From Candidatus Undinarchaeales archaeon (GTDB taxonomy: Archaea > SpSt-1190 > JASMDC01): a stretch of 64,000 nucleotides of DNA. Position 1 is the stretch's first letter. Every line of letters starts with the position of its first letter. Shown here in pieces: positions 25,888-35,458 of this stretch. Below the pieces are notes generated by a model that saw nothing but the letters and a program-made list of their open reading frames with translations, did no database searches and was not told the DNA's origin. Location: NCBI GenBank assembly GCA_030753015.1, contig JASMDC010000001.1, positions 124,001 through 188,000 of the forward strand. The letters run 5' to 3'. Made by a program: the position numbers and the translations under genes.

Positions 25888-28649
25888 CAACACGACGCCT
25901 CCTGGGTGTTCTTCCAGTTACCGGGATTGCCCTGGACCTGGATGAAAGTGGAGTCCTCGCTGTACTCATTCCCCGCCTCCACGCCGATGGTCACCCTGAG
26001 CCGGGAGCCGGGGGCCGGGGGGTTCGGGCAGAGGCGCACATCGGAGAGATGGATGCGGGTGCCGGCAGACGTCATGGTGACATAAGTTATGTCCGGGGAT
26101 ACGTCATAGGAGCCGATGCTGACCTTGAAGCTACCCTTATCGAGCTGTATGGGCGACTCGAGCTGGAGGTACACGTCCATGTCGAACCCGAGAGTGGCCA
26201 GGAGCACGAAGAGCGGATTCTCGAGCGTCCCCGGTTCGACCTTGGTGACCTTTACCGCGAGGGGGGTCTGATCGAGAACCATGAAACCCTCCCAAGCGCT
26301 CCCCTTCCTACCGAGGTAGTTCACAGAGAGGGTGATGAAGTTACCCTTCGGTCTGGTGGCCGAGCGGAACGTGCCTACGACGTCCCACCACCCTGTGAGT
26401 GGATCGTAGGCGGGCGTGACGGCCATCGCGTCGAGGTTGCCTATGGCCAGCTTGACGGCGTCCCGGGGCAGGAAGGTGATGTCCGTGCTCTTCTTGTCCG
26501 TGATGGTGGTCACCACTTTCACCGAGGTCCCGAACTCCAGCCGCTGCAGGCTGACCTTGTTCGGCGACGTGGTCTTGAACGAGATGTCCAGCTCGGCAAG
26601 TTCCTCGGGGAACCATACCTCGAACGGTCGGCGGATGATATGGGTCTCCCCGCCGAACTCGACCAGAAGGAACGCTTCGGTGAGCCCAGGCTCCAGTTCA
26701 CCCCTGAAGCGCATGGAGATACGCCAACCTTGGGCCGGGGAGATGTACTGGATCCGCTCGTCCGTTGATGCAATCCCGCCGAGCCTACCGCTCACTGCGA
26801 CCTGGTTGGTCTTGGAGCCGTCGAGCATCTTCCCCTTGAACCGGAGGTGGCCGGTCCACGCAAGCTCGCTCCCGCGCTCGATGGCGTCGCTGCGGGCATG
26901 ATCGGTGGACAGACCGTCGAGCTCGAACTCCAGAACGAGGGGCTGGCAACCACTGGGCGTGCACACGTCGCCAGTTATACAGGAGGACACTGCTTTCCTG
27001 TTCTCGTCGAGGCACACACAATTGCCGTTGCAGATCTCGCTCATCTCGATACAGGACAGGGTCTGGATGCCGTGCTTCGCCAGGCACTCGCCCTGCTCGT
27101 ACACGATGATGAACGGCGATCGGACCAGCTCCGATTCGTGGCATCCGTCCGATGTGCACTGCGCGTTGAAGGCGCAGACGTCGATGGCCTTATCTTCTGA
27201 GAAGCAGAGGCAGAGTGGGGCAGCATGAGATGTTGGGAGGCACGAGGCGCCCTCGGGGATGCATGGTAGCTTGTATCGTCCCACGGGGAACGAACCACCC
27301 ATGCACAGGTCCGACATGGCCGTGGCGATGGTCGGACGCCATTCCTTGATCTCGATACCTGTGGAGGCAACGGCCTTGAGCTTACCCCCCTTGTACACAG
27401 TGGTCTTGAGCACATAGTCGCCCGAGGGGACGCCCTCATCGATGGGGAGTTGACTGGTCGTGCAACCGGGGGCCTCTTGCTCGGACACGCGTACGTGCTC
27501 GCTGTCCACGAGCTCGAGCTTGCACAGGTCGCCGTCGGCCTCGGTGTGGGCTGAGATGGTCTCGCCTGCAGTGTAGCTGTTCTTATCGGTCTTGGTCGCC
27601 GCGGCGGTGTACCCCAGGCCGCGGAACTCCACAGAGAACGTTGACGAGCCCGTCTGGTCGTCCCCTTGGGCGCGTACCTCGACAGTGTACGTGCCAGGTG
27701 CCCAGGCCGTGGCGGTGCCGATTGCTATGTCCTTGCACGACTCCACGTGCACCGCTTCGACCACAGCTCCCTGGGGGTCCCTGATCCGGATGTCACAGGC
27801 CTCTAGCTCCTGGTCGGAGGACGTACTCACCGTGAAGTCCGAACCGAGGTACACGACCCGCCTGTCGGACGACGCCGTGAAGGGAAGGGCTGAGGCTTTG
27901 ACCTTCACGGACCGTCGTGCCAGCTTGACCGTGCGACCGGTGATCGAGAAGATGTACAGGTCGTGGGTGCCTGCGGCCGTGTCGCCGCTGGTCCCAAGTC
28001 CGAACCGCTCGCACCCGAACGAGAGGGTCCGGGCGAGCAGGGTACCGTCCGGGCTCAGCAGCGCTGCACCGCACAGACTACCGCCGGGGGCAGGGATCGC
28101 GATGCGGTCACCTGCGGTGATGTCCGGCGCAGGAAAGCTAAGGTCGAGCTCGTCGCCCTGCCAGGTGAGGGAGAATGTGATGTTGAAACGCATGTTATCA
28201 ACGTCGCGGAGCACGGTGCGGTGTGTCGGAAGGCGCAGGTTCACGAGGCGTTCCTTGACGTCATAGCCCCCCGTTATGGGGAACTGCCGGGGCACGTATG
28301 CGAGGTTCAGGGTGACGCGGGCGGACATACCGTCCCGCTCGAATCCGTCGAGGAGCAGGATGGGCCGCTCGATGATGGAGACTACAACCCCTGCATCGGA
28401 TCCTGTCGCGGTACGTTTCGCCGAGCAACTGGTGGCCTGCTGGAAGTGGGTCTCACAAAGAGCCTCAAGGTCCGCATCGGTCACCTTGGTGCTCACATAG
28501 TCGGATGGGAGCAGGACCGAGACGGTCGTCAGAGCTTCCGTGAGCGAGGAGACATCGGTCTCCTCCACAACCTGGGTGACCTCGACGACCTCGGCGGTAG
28601 CACTGACGAGAAGGAGCACCACCAGCACCAGAACTCTGCATACCGCCAC
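25887..28649 (-). CDS. Large secreted protein with repeated beta domains and a Cys-rich segment
   Basis: 920 residues from a GTG at 28649. The N-terminus VCRVLVLVVLLLVSATA is a signal peptide. Several Ig-like or macroglobulin-like beta modules follow, such as YTAGETISAHTEADGDLCKL. Near residues 455-565 are two EGF-like cysteine clusters (CLPTSHAAPLCLCFSEDKA, and EICNGNCVCLDENRKAVSSC). No C-terminal anchor is visible. A partner could be the pilin-like protein encoded immediately downstream with a 3-nt overlap. The function is likely cell envelope or adhesion; no enzyme motif was seen. Confidence 0.65.
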   Translation of the reverse strand: MAVCRVLVLVVLLLVSATAEVVEVTQVVEETDVSSLTEALTTVSVLLPSDYVSTKVTDADLEALCETHFQQATSCSAKRTATGSDAGVVVSIIERPILLLDGFERDGMSARVTLNLAYVPRQFPITGGYDVKERLVNLRLPTHRTVLRDVDNMRFNITFSLTWQGDELDLSFPAPDITAGDRIAIPAPGGSLCGAALLSPDGTLLARTLSFGCERFGLGTSGDTAAGTHDLYIFSITGRTVKLARRSVKVKASALPFTASSDRRVVYLGSDFTVSTSSDQELEACDIRIRDPQGAVVEAVHVESCKDIAIGTATAWAPGTYTVEVRAQGDDQTGSSTFSVEFRGLGYTAAATKTDKNSYTAGETISAHTEADGDLCKLELVDSEHVRVSEQEAPGCTTSQLPIDEGVPSGDYVLKTTVYKGGKLKAVASTGIEIKEWRPTIATAMSDLCMGGSFPVGRYKLPCIPEGASCLPTSHAAPLCLCFSEDKAIDVCAFNAQCTSDGCHESELVRSPFIIVYEQGECLAKHGIQTLSCIEMSEICNGNCVCLDENRKAVSSCITGDVCTPSGCQPLVLEFELDGLSTDHARSDAIERGSELAWTGHLRFKGKMLDGSKTNQVAVSGRLGGIASTDERIQYISPAQGWRISMRFRGELEPGLTEAFLLVEFGGETHIIRRPFEVWFPEELAELDISFKTTSPNKVSLQRLEFGTSVKVVTTITDKKSTDITFLPRDAVKLAIGNLDAMAVTPAYDPLTGWWDVVGTFRSATRPKGNFITLSVNYLGRKGSAWEGFMVLDQTPLAVKVTKVEPGTLENPLFVLLATLGFDMDVYLQLESPIQLDKGSFKVSIGSYDVSPDITYVTMTSAGTRIHLSDVRLCPNPPAPGSRLRVTIGVEAGNEYSEDSTFIQVQGNPGNWKNTQEASC

Positions 28650-28696
28650 ATCGCACCGACCGCTTCCAAAGGTTAAATGGATTTCGGATGCCGCCG

Positions 28697-30019
28697 CTAC
28701 TGTCCCATACGCTCCAATGCGTCGTCCACCGAGCCGAATCCGTAGTGGATGTCGGGGAACCGGGCACGGAGTGCGGACACATCGGGAGCGATCTCCTCAG
28801 GCTTCCGATGTGCGAGGAGGACGTCTATGATGAGATCGCACAGCTCCTCGATATCACCCTCCTTGAAGCCTCGCCTAGTGACCTCCTGGAAACCGATGCG
28901 CAGTCCCGAGGGATCGAACACCGCTTTCGGATCGTCGTAGGGGAGCATGTTCATGTTGAGGATGATGTTGGCTCGTTCCATGGCCTCGGCGACGGCCTTC
29001 CCGCCGCCGTGCGCCTGCACGTCGACGGCGATCTGGTGGGAACGCGTGAAGCCCTTGGCCTCGCCGAGCACCTTGATACCGTTCTCGTTGAGGTACTCGC
29101 CCGCCCGCTGTGCGTTGCGCACCGTCTGGGCGGCGAAGGCCTTGCCGAACTCGCGCATCTCCAGGGCCGCGAGGGTGAGTGCGGGGAGCCGCCTGATGTG
29201 GTGGTTCGAGACAGAGATGGGGAATACGCTGTGCTGGACCTTCCTGGCCGCTTTTCGCATGCGCTCGTCATCGGGGTCGACGTTGGCGATGATGATCGCA
29301 CCCTGGGGGCCGGGGAAGGTCTTGTGCGTGGAGGCGGTCATGAAGTCGGCGCCTTCTCTGAGCGGATCCTGGAACTGGCCGCCCGCGATGAGCCCGAGCA
29401 CGTGCGCCGCATCGTACATCACGAAGCCGCCCACCTCGCGGACCACGTCCGCGAGCTCACGGACCGGGTGGGGGAACTGGAACAGACTACCGCCGAAGGT
29501 GACGATGCCCGGCTCGACCTTCCGGATGATCTTCGCCGATTCGTCGGGATCGATGTTCATCTCCTCGACGTTGAAGCCATGGTCCACGGTCTCCAGGCCG
29601 AGGACATGGCCTGCCAGTCCATGGCGGTCATGGCTGATGTGCGCGCCGTAGTTGACAGGCGCCACCACCATCCGCAGGTTGCCCGTCACCCTGGACAGAC
29701 CCCGGAAGGTGCACATGTTCGCGATGCATCCTGAGACGGGGCGAACATCGATGAAGCTGGCGCCCAGGAGATCCTTCAGGGCCTGGGCGGCCAGACGCTC
29801 TATCGGGCCTATGAACCGCTGCCCCTGGTAGAACCGCATGGTGGGAAAACCATCAAGGTCGTTCATTCCCTCGGCGTAACGATGCCAGAGGTCGTGACAT
29901 CGATCGTACATCTCGTGAACGGCCGGCGAGGGGCAGCCCTCGCTGGCGATGAGATTGATCGTCTCCTCGCCACGCCATTGCTCATGGCCGTTCACGACAT
30001 CGACAAGCTCCCGTATCAT
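28697..30019 (-). CDS. glyA: Serine hydroxymethyltransferase
   Basis: 440 residues that match archaeal SHMT. Marks are INLIASEGCPSPAV, YAEGMNDLDGFPTMRFYQG, the PLP region FVMYDAAHVLGLIAGGQFQD and the PLP-lysine motif TASTHKTFPGPQG. It interconverts serine and glycine while loading a one-carbon unit on the pterin cofactor. The ATG at 30019 has GGTGAG as Shine-Dalgarno about 6 nt upstream and a TATA-like TTATATAA at 30070-30080, so the mRNA has a ~35-nt leader. Confidence 0.96.
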   Translation of the reverse strand: MIRELVDVVNGHEQWRGEETINLIASEGCPSPAVHEMYDRCHDLWHRYAEGMNDLDGFPTMRFYQGQRFIGPIERLAAQALKDLLGASFIDVRPVSGCIANMCTFRGLSRVTGNLRMVVAPVNYGAHISHDRHGLAGHVLGLETVDHGFNVEEMNIDPDESAKIIRKVEPGIVTFGGSLFQFPHPVRELADVVREVGGFVMYDAAHVLGLIAGGQFQDPLREGADFMTASTHKTFPGPQGAIIIANVDPDDERMRKAARKVQHSVFPISVSNHHIRRLPALTLAALEMREFGKAFAAQTVRNAQRAGEYLNENGIKVLGEAKGFTRSHQIAVDVQAHGGGKAVAEAMERANIILNMNMLPYDDPKAVFDPSGLRIGFQEVTRRGFKEGDIEELCDLIIDVLLAHRKPEEIAPDVSALRARFPDIHYGFGSVDDALERMGQ

Positions 30020-30106
30020 ATGTTCTCACCAGGTGAAACCCGCAGGGGGTAACAGACCGTGCCAAGTTGACTATTATATAAAAACTTCGTGGATGGACGC
30101 GCACCA

Positions 30107-30484
30107 TCACCGGTGCAGGGGTGAGAGCGCACAGAGAAGGGCGTCCCCCGCCTCGAAACGGTCCACGGATGCCAGTGTATGGAAGTGGCCTTTCACGCTC
30201 ACGATGATGACGTCCCCCTCCTCGACCCGTCCGAGGTGGTCTACGGGAACGGGCTCGCGGAGGTCCGATGCGTCAGTCAGGTTCACGTGCCCCAGCTTGC
30301 GGAAGGCATCGTAGGGATTCTTGCACGGCGCCAGATGGATAAAGGACGTATAGGCGTTGACGAGATCGAGGATGGTCGACATCCGGGCCTGGCACTCGAT
30401 GAGCCGGTTGATGTCCATGTCCAGGGCCGAATCGCCGGTGCCACGGTCCCTCTCTATCTGCGGTCGGTCGTCCTTTTCCAGCAT
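30107..30484 (-). CDS. Uncharacterised 125-aa protein
   Basis: The likely start is the ATG at 30484 (MLEKDDRPQIERDRG), with TTTTTATTT about 35 nt upstream. The protein has a helical N-terminal half (NRLIECQARMSTILDLVNAY) and a beta C-terminal half (EEGDVIIVSVKGHFHTLAS, then DALLCALSPLHR). It contains no motif I can name. It lies just upstream of glyA on the same strand, separated by 87 nt containing the glyA promoter. Confidence 0.55.
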   Translation of the reverse strand: MLEKDDRPQIERDRGTGDSALDMDINRLIECQARMSTILDLVNAYTSFIHLAPCKNPYDAFRKLGHVNLTDASDLREPVPVDHLGRVEEGDVIIVSVKGHFHTLASVDRFEAGDALLCALSPLHR

Positions 30485-30626
30485 GACGCTTGCCGGTTGA
30501 ACCCTAGACCCATCGAAATAAAAAGGTTTCAGGGATGGGCGCCCGCGCCCCCCAGAGGTCATGCAGAGGTAAGGGGAGAACGGCGGTTGAGTCCGGGTGA
30601 GCGGCACTGACCGGGCACGATCTGAT

Positions 30627-31634
30627 CTACAGTAGGGACCGCACCCTTCCGATCTCTCCCTTGATGTCGTTGTCCAGACTGAGGAACAGGGTGTCGAAAT
30701 AGTACTCGTGGAGTGACTGGGCCACCCTCTCGCTCCTGATGACGAACAGCATGTTCGGTCCGGGTTCCGGCTCGTCCCGATGCCCGAAATCCCTCGACAG
30801 GATCTCGTTCGTTGAGGGATCGGTGTACAGGAACGAGCCGATCTTGTCAGTTAGATGGACCTCTGCGACGTGGCCGGCCACCCTCGAGCCGAACGCGACC
30901 TTGACCCTGGGTTTCAGCATATCTATAGCATGTTCGAGGTTATCGAGGTATCTTGCGATGTTCTCCGGACCACCGAAGAGCTCCGGCTCTCTTGCCATGC
31001 GATCGATGTCGATGATGTAGTGGATGAACAGCTTCCTGTCCCTGAGCGTGTCGATGATGGACCTGACATAGCTCGCGAAGCCCGTGGTGCCGATCTCTGC
31101 TCCATCGAGGTACTTCCTCGAGAGGTCCGAACAGAGAGTGGGTATGGTGCAGATCGAGATGATCCTCGACCTCCTGGACGGTTTCGCGTCACGGATGGCG
31201 GATGCGAGGAAGTCCCAGATCTTGTCCTCCTCCCTGATGGAGTACACGAACGATTTCGCAAAGGAGCTCTTGAGCTGGTAGATGTCCTGGACCTGCTTCT
31301 CCACACCTTTCGCTTCCTGCTGGAGCGACCTTATCCCCCGGTCGAGGATGTGTGCGAGCGAGGACGGGTTCGTGGCGAAGTACCGGGTCGGGTGATCGAC
31401 CGTCTTTGAAGCGACCCCCTTTTCGACGAGCGAGTTGAGGATCGTGTAGACCTTCTTCGTCGAGAACGAGATGTTCTCCCGGGAGGAGAAGTCAAGGATC
31501 TCCCTGACGGTCATAGGCACTCCCTCTCTCAGGAGGACGTAGTACATAAGGCACTCCTGTGACGAGAAACCGAACTTCTGGAGGTTGCCCAGGGGCGCAG
31601 GATCGACGACCCTCGGTCGGAGGCTTCCTTCCAC
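30627..31634 (-). CDS. TrmB-family transcriptional regulator
   Basis: 335 residues from a GTG at 31634. Residues ~15-90 form a winged helix with the TrmB layout: LQKFGFSSQECLMYYVLLRE, MTVREILDFS, then KKVYTILNSLVEKGVAS. A coiled coil follows (RSLQQEAKGVEKQVQDIYQL). The ~230-residue C-terminal part, a possible effector domain, differs from the sugar-binding TrmB domain and includes AFGSRVAGHVAEVHLTD. Archaeal TrmB proteins usually control sugar or envelope genes. The neighbour at 30107 may be a target. Confidence 0.8.
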   Translation of the reverse strand: MEGSLRPRVVDPAPLGNLQKFGFSSQECLMYYVLLREGVPMTVREILDFSSRENISFSTKKVYTILNSLVEKGVASKTVDHPTRYFATNPSSLAHILDRGIRSLQQEAKGVEKQVQDIYQLKSSFAKSFVYSIREEDKIWDFLASAIRDAKPSRRSRIISICTIPTLCSDLSRKYLDGAEIGTTGFASYVRSIIDTLRDRKLFIHYIIDIDRMAREPELFGGPENIARYLDNLEHAIDMLKPRVKVAFGSRVAGHVAEVHLTDKIGSFLYTDPSTNEILSRDFGHRDEPEPGPNMLFVIRSERVAQSLHEYYFDTLFLSLDNDIKGEIGRVRSLL

Positions 31635-31675
31635 GGGGATGGAGTGAGCAAGTAACGATAAAAGGTTTCTCCCGG

Positions 31676-32131
31676 TTACTCGATATAGAATCCGTCGCCC
31701 ACCTGCTCGGCGGTCCCGGTCAGGTCCATTATCGTCAGGAGATGGCTGATGTAATCGAGCATCCTCCCGCCGCCCGGATTTCGGGTGGTGACACCGCTTA
31801 CAGTAACATACCCGTCACCCAGGTCGTTAGGAAGGATACCAAGGGTGACCATGTCCCGGATGCCCAGCAGCATCGAGGAGAAGTAGGGAATACCGCCAGA
31901 CTTCCCGGAGTAGTATCGGTTCGCCGTATAGCCGCTCCCATCGCCCAGTTCGCCAGAGGATGTGCAGGTATCGAAGGAGTTGGACGCACCTCCGTAGGAG
32001 AACGCATAGTTGACGACATCATCAGAATCGCGGTCCCGCGATCCACTGTAATAGGGATCGGACTCGAGGGCGTCGTTGAAATGATCGAATGAGGAGGTAG
32101 ACGGATCGAACGGGGATATGAACGGCACCAT
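31676..32131 (-). CDS. Uncharacterised protein, possibly a fragment
   Basis: 151 residues from the ATG at 32131, which has GAGG about 8 nt upstream. The reading frame stays open upstream to about 32215 (LTNLAAARGTLRVREEQG) without a better start, so this may be the 3' part of a longer broken gene. The composition is Ser/Gly/Asp/Tyr-rich, as in secreted proteins. A block LGDGSGYTANRYYSGKSGG then IPYFSSMLLG resembles the LGDGSG...SGGDHYASLITP block encoded by the repeats at 33.9 and 40.5 kb. The function is unknown. Confidence 0.45.
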   Translation of the reverse strand: MVPFISPFDPSTSSFDHFNDALESDPYYSGSRDRDSDDVVNYAFSYGGASNSFDTCTSSGELGDGSGYTANRYYSGKSGGIPYFSSMLLGIRDMVTLGILPNDLGDGYVTVSGVTTRNPGGGRMLDYISHLLTIMDLTGTAEQVGDGFYIE

Positions 32132-32546
32132 TCCTTGTTCCTCACGTACCCTCAGCGTCCCCCTGGCGGCCGCCAGGTTCGTTAGCTGACACCAAGGCCG
32201 TCCGTCCCTGAACCGACCTTGTACACTGCCAGCCCTTTCGCTTGGACCGAAGGGTGACTTTTACTGACTATAAACATTTCGCGCCATTTCCCCCGGGGAA
32301 AAGGGGGAAAAATGATCCCCGACGTTCCGATACATTGACGTCCCGTCCAGGGGCTCCCAATAGCGGCCTGCCTACGGATTGATTGGAGAAGGAAACGCAC
32401 CGGTCGGAGGAATGCTCCGTACTGCAAAACGAATTCGGAGCCATCCATTGTTTCCAACTGATGTGTCGGCTATAGGGCCTGGGCGCTCCGTGGCACGCGA
32501 CCGAGCGAACACCTTATAAATCTGCCAGACCCGGGAACGCCTTCAG
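32132..32546. other. Intergenic region with promoter of the radical SAM gene
   Basis: About 415 bp. The right end has CTTATAAA at 32512-32519, 28-35 nt before the ATG at 32547. The minus-strand frame at 32182-32457 has no support as a gene. Nothing else was recognised. Confidence 0.5.
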
Positions 32547-33893
32547 ATGAAGATTGCCTTGGTCGCCCCGCCGGTCGACTTCCGATTCCACATCCTCCCA
32601 CCCCTTGGCCTCCTGTCCATCTCATCGTATATCAGATGGGATCACGATGTCGAGGTGATCGACTGCATAAAACTCGGGATTGGCCCAGAAGACGCCGTAG
32701 GGCTGCTGGCGGACGCGGACATAATCGGCGTGAGCAGCAACTGGTCCTGCAATGTCCTCAACACGGCCACGCTCGTGAGTCTGGTCAAGGAGCGGTACCC
32801 CGACAAGACCGTGGTCTGTGGCGGGATGCACGCCACCTTCGCACCTCAAGCACTGTTGGACGCCGGTTGCGATGCCGTTGCATTGGGGGAGGCGGAAGAG
32901 ACCTTCAGGGAGCTAGTGGGCGCTGTCGGAGCAGGCCGTTCGCTGTCCAGCGTTCCGGGGCTCGCTCTACGCGGCAGGGACGGATGCGTAATAACGGGAA
33001 AAAGGCAGCGGATCCGCGACCTGGACGAGATGCCGATGCCCTCCTGGGACCTCGTCGGCACCACGTACCCGAGCCCCGTGGGTCGCATGAGCATATTGGA
33101 GACCAGCCGCGGATGCATCCACAGGTGCACGTTCTGCTCTTCGAGCTCGTTCTGGGACTTCACCTGGCGTGGGAAGTCCCCGGAGCGCGTGGTGGACGAG
33201 TTCGCATATCTGTCGGCCGCGGGCACCGACTTCATATTCACCGCCGACGACTGCGCCACGTCGGACCCGGAGCGCCTCGCGACCATCTGCCGCAGGCTCA
33301 TAGAGGAGGGGAACGAGGTAGGATGGTGGAGCAGTGCACGGGCGGACGTGCTCGCACGCCGCCCCGAGCTCGCATCCCTCATGGCCCGCGCAGGGTGCAG
33401 GATCGCAGGGGTCGGCCACGAGTCCGCGAGCCAGTCGATCCTCGACCAGTGCCGCAAGGGCATCACCGAGGAGATGAACGACAAGGCCATCAAGGTGCTG
33501 AGGGACAACGGGATCATGAGCGGCGGGACCGTGATCATAGGATTCCCCGGGGAGTCGGAGGAGAGCATGCGCAGCTCCGTTGAGCTGGCCATGGAGCTGG
33601 ACTTCCCTGGCATCTGCATCCTCCGTCCGTACCCCGGTACCGAGTACGAGAACCCGGCCATGAGCCCCGAGGACTACGCCAAGCTGAACCTTGGGTGCTC
33701 GCTCCTCCACGAGGAACCGGAGCTCGTGGAGCTGATCCAGAAGGCAGGAGCGCTCCAGATATACCTCCGACCCCGGACGCTGAAGCAGCTCGCCAGCCGG
33801 GATCCGTTCGTCCGTGGGTGGGCGGCCATGACCTACCGGGAGCTGACTTCCATGTTACTGGCGCGAGTGAGGCTCGGTCTCAGGTCGCTGTAG
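32547..33893 (+). CDS. B12-binding-domain radical SAM protein
   Basis: 448 residues. The N-terminal ~145 residues are a Rossmann-like cobalamin-binding domain (KIALVAPPVDFRFHILPPLG, then VVCGGMHATFAPQ). The radical SAM domain follows with TSRGCIHRCTFCSSSSF (CxxxCxxC, near residue 195), a TADDCATS segment and GFPGESEESM. The His of the DxHxxG cobalamin motif is not evident, as in many such proteins. These enzymes act on lipids, cofactors or tRNA. The substrate cannot be inferred. It has its own TATA box. Confidence 0.88.
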   Translation: MKIALVAPPVDFRFHILPPLGLLSISSYIRWDHDVEVIDCIKLGIGPEDAVGLLADADIIGVSSNWSCNVLNTATLVSLVKERYPDKTVVCGGMHATFAPQALLDAGCDAVALGEAEETFRELVGAVGAGRSLSSVPGLALRGRDGCVITGKRQRIRDLDEMPMPSWDLVGTTYPSPVGRMSILETSRGCIHRCTFCSSSSFWDFTWRGKSPERVVDEFAYLSAAGTDFIFTADDCATSDPERLATICRRLIEEGNEVGWWSSARADVLARRPELASLMARAGCRIAGVGHESASQSILDQCRKGITEEMNDKAIKVLRDNGIMSGGTVIIGFPGESEESMRSSVELAMELDFPGICILRPYPGTEYENPAMSPEDYAKLNLGCSLLHEEPELVELIQKAGALQIYLRPRTLKQLASRDPFVRGWAAMTYRELTSMLLARVRLGLRSL

Positions 33894-33902
33894 CGGTGTC
33901 CG

Positions 33903-34146
33903 GGGCACGGACAGCGCGCGCTCAGTAGCAGTTGTGAAGGATCAGGGGAGTGATGAGCTATGCATGGTGGTCACCACCGGAGGAGCCGTGGTAGGATCCC
34001 TCTCCCAGCAGGCCGCAGGAGTCGGCCTCGATGAGTATCAAGGCGAGGAACGCGTCGCACATCTCCATGTCCCACGGCATCTCGACTATTGACGCAGGTG
34101 ATGCCCGTGCAGCTAATTAGGGATTGGGGGGTCGGTCGGAATCCCG
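33903..34146. repeat. ~240-bp direct repeat, copy 1
   Basis: Matches 40504-40742 in the same orientation. The outer ~50 nt at the left and ~75 nt at the right are almost identical, and the middle is more diverged. Copies 1 and 2 enclose the acyl-CoA operon, the transposase relic, the peptide gene and the hydrolase. Confidence 0.85.
33922..34080 (-). pseudogene. Small secreted-type protein gene, decayed copy 1
   Basis: From the ATG at 34080 the frame reads MPWDMEMCDAFLALILIEAD, then SCGLLGEGSYHGSSGGDHHA, and meets TAG at 33958-33960. Beyond that stop the same frame continues LITPLILHNCY to TGA at 33922-33924, matching copy 2. The ancestral product was about 52 residues. The function is unknown. 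Confidence 0.55.
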
Positions 34147-34152
34147 CCGACC

Positions 34153-35454
34153 TCACATCAGCCGCAGCTCGCGCGCTTGCTCCTCCAGACCCTCCCTGAA
34201 CCTCGGATGGGCGATGCCGATCAGCGCCCTGGTCCGCTCACGGAGCGACTTCCCCCTCAGCTTCACCGTGCCGTACTCCGTGACGATGTGGTCGATGTCC
34301 TGCCGCGGGATGGTGTAGGCGCTCCCGACCTTGTGGGTGGGGACGATGGTCGAGATGGTGTCGTTCTTCACCGTGGAGCGGAGGGCGATGATGCCCTTCC
34401 CCTCCTTGGACATGACCGCGCCCCGGTGGGTGTCGAGCTGCCCGCCGGTACCGCTGTAGTGCTGGGTCCCCAGCGACTCGGAGCACACGTTGCCCGCCAG
34501 GTCGATGGCGAGCGCGGTGTTGAGGCTGACCATGTTGTCGTTCTTCGCGATGACGTACGGGCTGTTGACCCATGATCCCTTGCGGAACTCGATGCCGGGA
34601 TTGTCGTGGATGAAATCGTACATGCTCTTCGTGCCCAGGGCGAATGTACACACGGTATTGCCGCGGTGGAAGTTCTTCCTCCGGTTCGTGATGACGCCAT
34701 GGCTGAAGAGGTCCATCATGCCCTCGGTGAGCATCTCCGTGTGGATCCCAAGGTCCTTCTTCTCCATCAGGAACCCCGTCATGGCGTTGGGGATGCCGCC
34801 GATGCCGATCTGCAGCGTGGCGCCGTCCGGGATCAGCTCTGACACGTGCTCGGCGATCGTCTCGTCGATGGGTGTCCCCTTGGTGGGGAACAGCTGCGGG
34901 AGGTCGTAGGTGTACTCGTACACCTGGTCGACGTCCGAGATGTGGACGACCGTGTCGCCGAAGGTCCGCGGTGCGTTCTCGTTCACCTCCAGCACGACCA
35001 TGTCGGCATGGTCGAAGATGTCCCGCTCATAGGTCGCGGAGATGGAGAGGGACAGGAAACCGTTCTTGTCCATGGGGGACGCGACCCCCCAGAATATGTC
35101 CACGGGCCCCTCGCTGATAAGGTTCGTCCCCGCCATGTGGAGGTTGTTGGGCACGAAGCTTACCGTGTTCCTTCCCTCCGCAACGATTTCGCGCTGCGCG
35201 ACATTGAAGAACCACGAGTTGTTGACGAACGACTTTGCCATCTCCTTGTCGGTGTACCAGGCGTACCGCGCCATGTTCAGACAGGTGTACACGTCGACAT
35301 TCTTGACCTGGTCCTTGATCGTATGCAGGTTCTCCATCAGCCCACGCGACTCCATGGCGCCCAGGCCCGTGACCACCTTAATGTTAGAGCGTATGTTCCG
35401 GAGGGCGGTCTCCACGGAAGTGTTCTTCCTCTCGTACTCCTTTGTGAAACCCAT
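34153..35454 (-). CDS. Acetyl-CoA hydrolase/CoA-transferase family
   Basis: 433 residues from the ATG at 35454 (MGFTKEYERKNTSVE). Typical segments of the Cat1/Cat2 4-hydroxybutyrate or acetate CoA-transferase family are VPNNLHMAG, TLQIGIGGIPNAMTGFL, IHTEMLTEGMMDLF and VSLNTALAIDLAGNVCSES. It moves CoA between acyl groups and is the last gene of a four-gene operon (SDR, thiolase, KAS III-like, this gene). That set would make or break down a short 3-hydroxy or 3-keto acyl-CoA. The exact substrate is unknown. Confidence 0.88.
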   Translation of the reverse strand: MGFTKEYERKNTSVETALRNIRSNIKVVTGLGAMESRGLMENLHTIKDQVKNVDVYTCLNMARYAWYTDKEMAKSFVNNSWFFNVAQREIVAEGRNTVSFVPNNLHMAGTNLISEGPVDIFWGVASPMDKNGFLSLSISATYERDIFDHADMVVLEVNENAPRTFGDTVVHISDVDQVYEYTYDLPQLFPTKGTPIDETIAEHVSELIPDGATLQIGIGGIPNAMTGFLMEKKDLGIHTEMLTEGMMDLFSHGVITNRRKNFHRGNTVCTFALGTKSMYDFIHDNPGIEFRKGSWVNSPYVIAKNDNMVSLNTALAIDLAGNVCSESLGTQHYSGTGGQLDTHRGAVMSKEGKGIIALRSTVKNDTISTIVPTHKVGSAYTIPRQDIDHIVTEYGTVKLRGKSLRERTRALIGIAHPRFREGLEEQARELRLM

Positions 35455-35458
35455 CGCC

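Noticed and set aside
33896-33910. GTCCGGGGC matching the 3' end of tRNA-Thr as a possible att half-site
   Set aside because: Only nine bases match and they lie in the opposite orientation, so they do not form a convincing attachment duplication.
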